Below are positions 51,703 through 55,351 of a DNA stretch of 55,351 bases, in pieces. This DNA comes from Synechococcus sp. HK05. GTDB lineage: Bacteria > Cyanobacteriota > Cyanobacteriia > PCC-6307 > Cyanobiaceae. The notes beneath the pieces are model-generated. The model was not told where the DNA came from and made no database searches. It saw nothing but the letters and a program-made list of their open reading frames with translations. Position 1 is the first letter of the stretch; each line of letters opens with the position of its first letter. Both the position numbers and the translations under genes were made by a program. The stretch lies in NCBI RefSeq assembly GCF_019104765.1, contig NZ_JAHRXJ010000014.1:1-55351 (forward strand). The letters are read 5' to 3'.

Positions 51703-51717
51703 CCCATAGGATCCGGC
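51703..51717 (+). promoter_or_regulatory. 15-base element upstream of cpcT (shared with cpcC)
   Basis: CCCATAGGATCCGGC is identical to the sequence at 53677-53691 upstream of cpcC. The TAGGAT within it could be a -10 box, giving a leader of about 17 bases for cpcT. The repeat suggests coordinated control of antenna genes. Confidence 0.6.
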
Positions 51718-51736
51718 CCATTCCCCGCCATCAGCG

Positions 51737-52330
51737 ATGTCCAGCCCCCTTGCTCGTCTGCTGCGCCAGCTGAGCGCTGGTTTCAGCAATCAGCAGCAGG
51801 CCTTCGACAATCCCCCCCTCTACGCTCACATCCTGGTGAAATTCCGGCCGCTGCCGCAGCTGGAACCGGGGTCGCTGCTGCTCGATCAGTCGTACGCCAT
51901 CAATCCGGCTGCCCCTTACCGCCTGCGGGTGTTGCGGGCGGAGCAGCGCGGTTCGGAGCTGATCATCACCAACCAGGCCATTGCCGATGAGCAGCGCTTC
52001 TGGGGCGCCGTTGATGACGCCGGTAAGCGGGCTCAGATCCGTGCGGCCGACCTCAAGCCCCTGGAGGGTTGCGCCTATGTGGTGCGCGAAACCGCTGATG
52101 GCTTCATCGGTGAGGTGGAGCCGGGCTGCCGCTGCATGGTGGAGCGCAAGGGGGCGCTCTCCTATCTGGTGAGCAGCTTTGAACTCAGTGGCCGCGGCAT
52201 GCGCACCATCGATCGTGGCCACGATCCGGCCACCCATGAGCAGCTGTGGGGATCGCTGGCGGGGCCGTTTGAATTCGAGCGCACCGACGATTACAGCCAC
52301 GAATTACCGGCTGATTGGCTGACGGCCTGA
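51737..52330 (+). CDS. cpcT: CpcT/CpeT-family phycobiliprotein lyase
   Basis: A chromophore lyase that attaches phycocyanobilin to the second bilin site (Cys153) of the phycocyanin beta subunit. The 197-residue protein has the family landmarks SNQQQAFDNPPLYAHILVKFRPLP (in parts: NQQQAFDNPP, YAHILVKFRP), PYRLRVLRAE, CAYVVRETADGFIGEVEPGC and MRTIDRGHDPATHEQLWGS. The distinction between CpcT and CpeT cannot be made from sequence alone, but phycocyanin linkers next door and no phycoerythrin genes favour CpcT. The next gene, a CpcL-like linker, starts 85 bases after it. Confidence 0.87.
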   Translation: MSSPLARLLRQLSAGFSNQQQAFDNPPLYAHILVKFRPLPQLEPGSLLLDQSYAINPAAPYRLRVLRAEQRGSELIITNQAIADEQRFWGAVDDAGKRAQIRAADLKPLEGCAYVVRETADGFIGEVEPGCRCMVERKGALSYLVSSFELSGRGMRTIDRGHDPATHEQLWGSLAGPFEFERTDDYSHELPADWLTA

Positions 52331-52415
52331 GGAGCGGCGAGGTAAAGCTGTGTAAGGGGCTGTGAGGTTTAGCGGCGCACCATCGATAGCTTCGCCGCTG
52401 GTTTTCTCTCCCGCT

Positions 52416-53162
52416 ATGGCCCTCCCGCTGCTGGCCACCAAGCCGATCACCCAGAACGCACGGGTGAACAACTTCTGCATCGGCACGGATGAAGCGCCGC
52501 GCACCCAAGTGGATGTGGATGAGCAGATCGAGCGTGCCTATCGCCAGATCTTTTTCCACGCGTTCAAGGTGGATCGCGAGCCGATGCTCGAGATGCAGTT
52601 CCGCAATGGCGATCTCACGGCCCGTGATTTCGTGCGCGGTTTGCTGCTCTCCCGCAAATTCCGCGATGGCTTCTACCGCTGCAACAGCAACTACCGGGTG
52701 GTGGAGCAGATCGTGGGCCGTGTGCTCGGCCGCGAGGTGCATGGGGATCAAGAGCGCATCGCTTGGTCGATCGTGATTGCCAATCAGGGGCTGGAAGGCT
52801 TCGTGGATACCCTGCTGAACTCCCAGGAGTATCTCGAGGCCTTCGGCTTGGAAACCGTGCCCTATCAACGCTCCCGCGTGTTGGCCGGCCATGCCAAGCC
52901 GCAGCTGCCCTTCAATCAGCAAGCGCCTCGTTACAACGCCTACTGGCGTGATGCCAGCGCTCGCCGCGCCCCGGCCAACCCCTTCGGCGGTGGCGGTGCC
53001 CAGTTCAGCGGCGGTCAGATGTCGGCGGCTTGGGTGGGCGGCCAACCTCCGAAATTGGCGCAAACCATCTGGCTGGCCCTCGCCGCCATCGGTGGCCTGG
53101 AGGTGCTGCGGGTGCTGCTCACCTCGGCCGGCGCCATGCTCGGCACCGGCTCTGCCGGTTGA
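52416..53162 (+). CDS. cpcL: Phycobilisome rod linker with C-terminal hydrophobic anchor (CpcL/CpcG2-like)
   Basis: A 248-residue CpcG-type linker. The phycobilisome linker domain occupies about residues 10-150 (DVDEQIERAYRQIFFHAF, NGDLTARDFVRGLLLS, VEQIVGRVLGREVHGDQERI). A Gly/Pro-rich hinge (about 180-212) leads to a C-terminal hydrophobic stretch (215-242, AQTIWLALAAIGGLEVLRVL then LTSAGAML). Classical CpcG1 lacks this segment, while CpcL (CpcG2) of Synechocystis has a C-terminal membrane anchor and forms rod-only phycobilisomes that feed photosystem I. The call CpcL is therefore likely but not proven, because the segment contains Glu and Arg. ATG at 52416. Confidence 0.75.
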   Translation: MALPLLATKPITQNARVNNFCIGTDEAPRTQVDVDEQIERAYRQIFFHAFKVDREPMLEMQFRNGDLTARDFVRGLLLSRKFRDGFYRCNSNYRVVEQIVGRVLGREVHGDQERIAWSIVIANQGLEGFVDTLLNSQEYLEAFGLETVPYQRSRVLAGHAKPQLPFNQQAPRYNAYWRDASARRAPANPFGGGGAQFSGGQMSAAWVGGQPPKLAQTIWLALAAIGGLEVLRVLLTSAGAMLGTGSAG

Positions 53163-53165
53163 GCC

Positions 53166-53570
53166 TCAGGCGCTCAGTTCATCCATGAAGGGCTGTTCCT
53201 CGTCCTCCTCGGGGAAGGGGTTCAGCTCCAGTTCAGGTTCGTTGAAGCCAGCGTCTTGAGCGCTGGCTTCTGGTTGGGGCCTCTGCAGCGGATGCACGCT
53301 GGCGCGCTGGGGTGCGCTTTGCTCGGTGAGCAGATCCTCCAGCCGCGCAATCCGCTCCTCGGTGGCGGTGAGCAAGTCGGCTGAATCGTGGCTGAGGGTG
53401 TTGCTTTGCAGGTGCTGCAATCCCTCCAGTTGTCCCTCCAGAGCGCTCAGCCGCTCCTCCAGTTCCAACAGGCGCAGGGTGAGGGTTTCACTCACCAGGC
53501 TGAGGGCCTGCATCTGTTCGCTGAGCCGCAGTTGCAACGCTCCAGCACTGAGGGATGCACTCGCTGACAT
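53166..53570 (-). CDS. Coiled-coil protein of 134 residues between phycobilisome genes
   Basis: A protein with a central predicted coiled coil (LSLVSETLTLRLLELEERLS and EGQLEGLQHLQS, then LLTATEERIARLEDLL) and an acidic, Pro-rich C-terminus ending PFPEEDEEQPFMDELSA. No membrane segment or known domain. The ATG at 53570 (MSASASLS) is chosen over an open upstream extension. The gene lies antisense in orientation between cpcL and cpcC. Its stop is 3 bases from the cpcL stop. Function unknown; a phycobilisome-related role is only suggested by position. Confidence 0.6.
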   Translation of the reverse strand: MSASASLSAGALQLRLSEQMQALSLVSETLTLRLLELEERLSALEGQLEGLQHLQSNTLSHDSADLLTATEERIARLEDLLTEQSAPQRASVHPLQRPQPEASAQDAGFNEPELELNPFPEEDEEQPFMDELSA

Positions 53571-53786
53571 GCCTTGGGCCGAAAAGGATCTGGCCGGATG
53601 GTACCGATGCTGGCCCAAGCTGCCAGGCCTGCGTTTTGTAACGATTCTGAAAGCGTCCTGAGGATGTCATTCGGCACCCATAGGATCCGGCTCTGGCGCC
53701 AACTGTGCTGGCAGCCGATTCGGTGCGTCTTCTCCCCCAGGCACGCCCTCCCAAGCAAGCCGTCCAAGCCCGCTTCCCGTAGCCCC
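53571..53786 (+). promoter_or_regulatory. Promoter region of cpcC-cpcD with the shared 15-base element
   Basis: The 216 bases between the divergent coiled-coil gene and cpcC. CCCATAGGATCCGGC at 53677-53691 is identical to the element before cpcT. If TAGGAT is a -10 box, the leader is about 90 bases. No other structure was recognised. Confidence 0.55.
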
Positions 53787-54632
53787 ATGACCCTCGCCAA
53801 CGCTGCCTATCTGGGCATCGAGCGTTACGCCAACAATCGCGTCAATGAGAACTGGATGACCGGTTCCGCCGACGACAAGGCTGCGCTCATCCGTGCCGTG
53901 TACCAGCAGGTGCTCGGTAATCAATATGTGATGTCCAGCGAGCGGCTGGAGGGCCCTGAGTCGCTGTTCAAGCGCGGCTACCTGAGCGTGCGTGAGTTTG
54001 TGCGCCAGGTGGCCAAGAGCGGTCTCTACCGCAAGAAGTTCTTCGAGAGCACCAACCCCTACCGCTTCATCGAGCTCAACTTCAAGCACCTGCTCGGCCG
54101 CGCTCCCCAGAACAAGGCGGAGATGCTGCACCACTTCACGATCCTGCAGGAGCAGGGCTTCGACGCCGAGATCGACTCCTACCTCGACAGCGCTGAGTAT
54201 CAAGAGCGCTTTGGTGAGGAGGGTGTTCCTTACCTGCACGGCTGGAACTACTCCACCGGGCAGCAGGGTCTGCAGTTCTCCTACATGCTGCAGCTGGCTC
54301 GCGGTGCTGCCGCTTCTGTGAAAGGCGACATCACCAAGAATCAGTCGCGTCTCAACCCCTCCGTGCACGCGGAGATGCCGGTGCCGGTGGTGAGCCCCAA
54401 CGCCAAGGGCAATGTGTTCCGCAAGGTGGCCACCGATGGCGTGACCCGCCAGGGCGTGGGTTCCGGCGAAGAGGGCCGCACCTTCCGCGTGGAGATCACC
54501 GGTTTCAATAACTACCGCCTGCACAAGCGCAGCAACCGCGTGCGCTTCATCCCCTTCAACAAGCTGCTCGAGTATCAGCAGCAGATCCACCGCGAAGGCG
54601 GCCGGATCGCCAGCATCACGCCGGTCAACTGA
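53787..54632 (+). CDS. cpcC: Phycocyanin-associated rod linker CpcC
   Basis: A 281-residue rod linker that joins phycocyanin hexamers and tunes their absorption. The N-terminal linker domain (about 15-150) has DDKAALIRAVYQQVLGNQYV (in parts), ESLFKRGYLSVREFVRQVAKSG and FKHLLGRAPQNKAEMLHH. The C-terminal CpcD-like domain (about 228-281) has TFRVEITGFNNYRLHKRSNR. Both domains are intact and the length is near the 288 typical for CpcC. The ATG at 53787 starts MTLANAAYLGIERYANNR; upstream open sequence is promoter. cpcD follows after 35 bases. Confidence 0.9.
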   Translation: MTLANAAYLGIERYANNRVNENWMTGSADDKAALIRAVYQQVLGNQYVMSSERLEGPESLFKRGYLSVREFVRQVAKSGLYRKKFFESTNPYRFIELNFKHLLGRAPQNKAEMLHHFTILQEQGFDAEIDSYLDSAEYQERFGEEGVPYLHGWNYSTGQQGLQFSYMLQLARGAAASVKGDITKNQSRLNPSVHAEMPVPVVSPNAKGNVFRKVATDGVTRQGVGSGEEGRTFRVEITGFNNYRLHKRSNRVRFIPFNKLLEYQQQIHREGGRIASITPVN

Positions 54633-54667
54633 TCGGTTCCTTCGCTCCCTGTTACCCCGTAGCTCCG

Positions 54668-54883
54668 ATGAAGGTTTCTGCAGGCAACCGCGGCACCAGC
54701 TTCAGCAACGATCGCCAGGTGTCTTTGACCGTGACCGGTCTGGCCAACAACGACTACTCCCGCACCGCGGATGTGGTGATGAACGTGCCCTATACCCGCA
54801 TGAACGAGACCATGCGTCTCGTGCAGCGCATGGGCGGCAAAATCACCGCTGTGAACGTGACGGGTGGCATCGACGCCGAGTGA
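54668..54883 (+). CDS. cpcD: Rod-capping linker CpcD
   Basis: A 71-residue protein composed of a single CpcD domain: [20 protein letters not shown], then [20 protein letters not shown] and KITAVNVTG. It caps the distal end of phycocyanin rods. It is cotranscribed with cpcC and followed by a strong terminator 53 bases after its stop. In many cyanobacteria cpcC and cpcD lie downstream of cpcBA; here they are upstream. Confidence 0.92.
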   Translation: MKVSAGNRGTSFSNDRQVSLTVTGLANNDYSRTADVVMNVPYTRMNETMRLVQRMGGKITAVNVTGGIDAE

Positions 54884-54936
54884 TCCAGCTTCATCGAGCG
54901 TCTCCCTGGCGGAATCGCTCGAAGGCTGGTCTCCCG

Positions 54937-54965
54937 AATCCCCCTCCAAAGAGGGGGATTTTTTT
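54937..54965 (+). terminator. Rho-independent terminator of cpcC-cpcD
   Basis: AATCCCCCTC (54937-54946) and GAGGGGGATT (54951-54960) around loop CAAA, followed by a run of T residues to 54965. It separates cpcCD from cpcB, so cpcB needs its own promoter. Confidence 0.95.
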
Positions 54966-55244
54966 GTGCGCTCCGGCGGAGTGTGCCGTCGGCGTGGTCA
55001 CGGTGGCGGCGGCTCGTGCCGGCTGGCGGCGCTGCAGGCCGGCTTCAGCGGGTCTTCTCATCTGGCAAAAAGCCTGCGGTACAGCGGCTTTGCCTCTTGG
55101 AATGACCGTTTGTTAAGCGCTGCTGATGTGGGTGATCAGCTTGTCCAACAATGGCCAGGCCAAGCGATGAGGCGGTTTCGGCCAGCTCCTCGGTTTGGCC
55201 CCTCATCCCCCTCCCCGACTCACGTCGAGAACAGGAGCTCTTCA
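54966..55244 (+). promoter_or_regulatory. cpcB promoter and structured leader
   Basis: A 279-base gene-free region between the cpcD terminator and cpcB. GGCAAAAAGCC (55064-55074) can pair with GGCTTTGCC (55086-55094), with two bulged bases. Downstream, GATGAGG (55166-55172) pairs with CCTCATC (55201-55207), and inside it GGCCA (55180-55184) pairs with TGGCC (55196-55200). The inner loop contains AGCTCCT (55184-55190), the exact complement of the cpcB ribosome binding site AGGAGCT (55233-55239). The -10 and -35 boxes were not identified. Confidence 0.55.
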
Positions 55245-55351
55245 ATGTTCGACGCCTTCACCAAGGTCGTTGCCCAGGCTGATGCCCGCGGCGAATTCCT
55301 GAACGCTGGTCAAATTGATGCTCTCTCCGCCATGGTGGCCGAGAGCAACAA
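55245..55351 (+). CDS. cpcB: Phycocyanin beta subunit, 5' end only (partial)
   Basis: The first 35 codons of C-phycocyanin beta: [20 protein letters not shown] then [15 protein letters not shown], truncated by the window edge. The chromophore-binding cysteines (Cys82 and Cys153 in the family) are outside. The AGGAG Shine-Dalgarno is at 55233-55237, 7 bases before the ATG. Its second bilin site is the expected substrate of CpcT encoded 3.5 kb upstream. cpcA is expected next. Confidence 0.97.
   Translation, partial: MFDAFTKVVAQADARGEFLNAGQIDALSAMVAESN

Overview
The window is a stretch of core chromosome from a GC-rich, phycocyanin-bearing picocyanobacterium of the Synechococcus/Cyanobium type. 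The evidence is the set of photosynthesis genes (psbA edge, psaA-psaB, psbM, psbB-psbT, phycocyanin rod linkers and the start of cpcB), ferredoxin-dependent glutamate synthase, DapL-type lysine synthesis, an RNase E ending in an arginine-rich tail, a plastoquinol/tocopherol-type methyltransferase, and very tight gene packing. I see phycocyanin linkers but no phycoerythrin genes here. The assignment rests on recognising protein families by eye, not on a database search.

Layout. 1-2.9 kb: 5' end of psbA (minus strand), then cofG and a B12-binding-type radical SAM gene. 2.9-7.4 kb: a minus-strand run dapL-clpS-CPBP protease-response regulator-histidine kinase, with three overlapping or nearly touching junctions. 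7.5-14.7 kb: a YgiQ-like radical SAM/DUF2344 fusion, rne with a 385-base structured leader, rnhB, a DUF1997 gene, pheA. 14.6-16.3 kb: MPBQ-type methyltransferase and a Lon-substrate-binding-domain protein. 16.4-21.7 kb: the str operon rpsL-rpsG-fusA-tuf-rpsJ and an IscA-like gene. 21.7-31.4 kb: a phosphodiester glycosidase-like protein, glsF, a 62-residue protein, lipA, tRNA-Pro and a CbiG-CobJ fusion coupled to a Pro/Glu-rich lipoprotein. 33-38 kb: psaA-psaB with promoter region and terminators. 37.9-42.2 kb: thioesterase, then dprA-prmC-tsaC and a small membrane protein on the minus strand, diverging from a tandem Usp gene. 42.4-45 kb: psbM and a 2Fe-2S ferredoxin diverging from psbB-psbT. 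45-51.7 kb: nrdR, rpsA, HAD phosphatase, metK, a ribulokinase-like FGGY kinase, small proteins, comF-like gene, tRNA-Phe. 51.7 kb to the end: phycobilisome genes cpcT, a CpcL-like membrane-anchored rod linker, cpcC, cpcD and the start of cpcB.

Functional themes. The genes for both photosystem cores, antenna linkers and one bilin lyase lie beside translation genes (str operon, rpsA, prmC, tsaC), nitrogen and one-carbon metabolism (glsF, metK) and cofactor synthesis (lipA, cobJ, cofG). I found no mobile element, CRISPR array, prophage or obvious foreign island. No wholly new system is evident. The points most worth a second look are regulatory: an identical 15-base element upstream of cpcT and cpcC, an RpaB-like (HLR1) site at the psaA promoter, a leader fold in cpcB that could hide its ribosome binding site, a hairpin-rich rne leader, and four convergent gene pairs whose stop codons overlap or touch.
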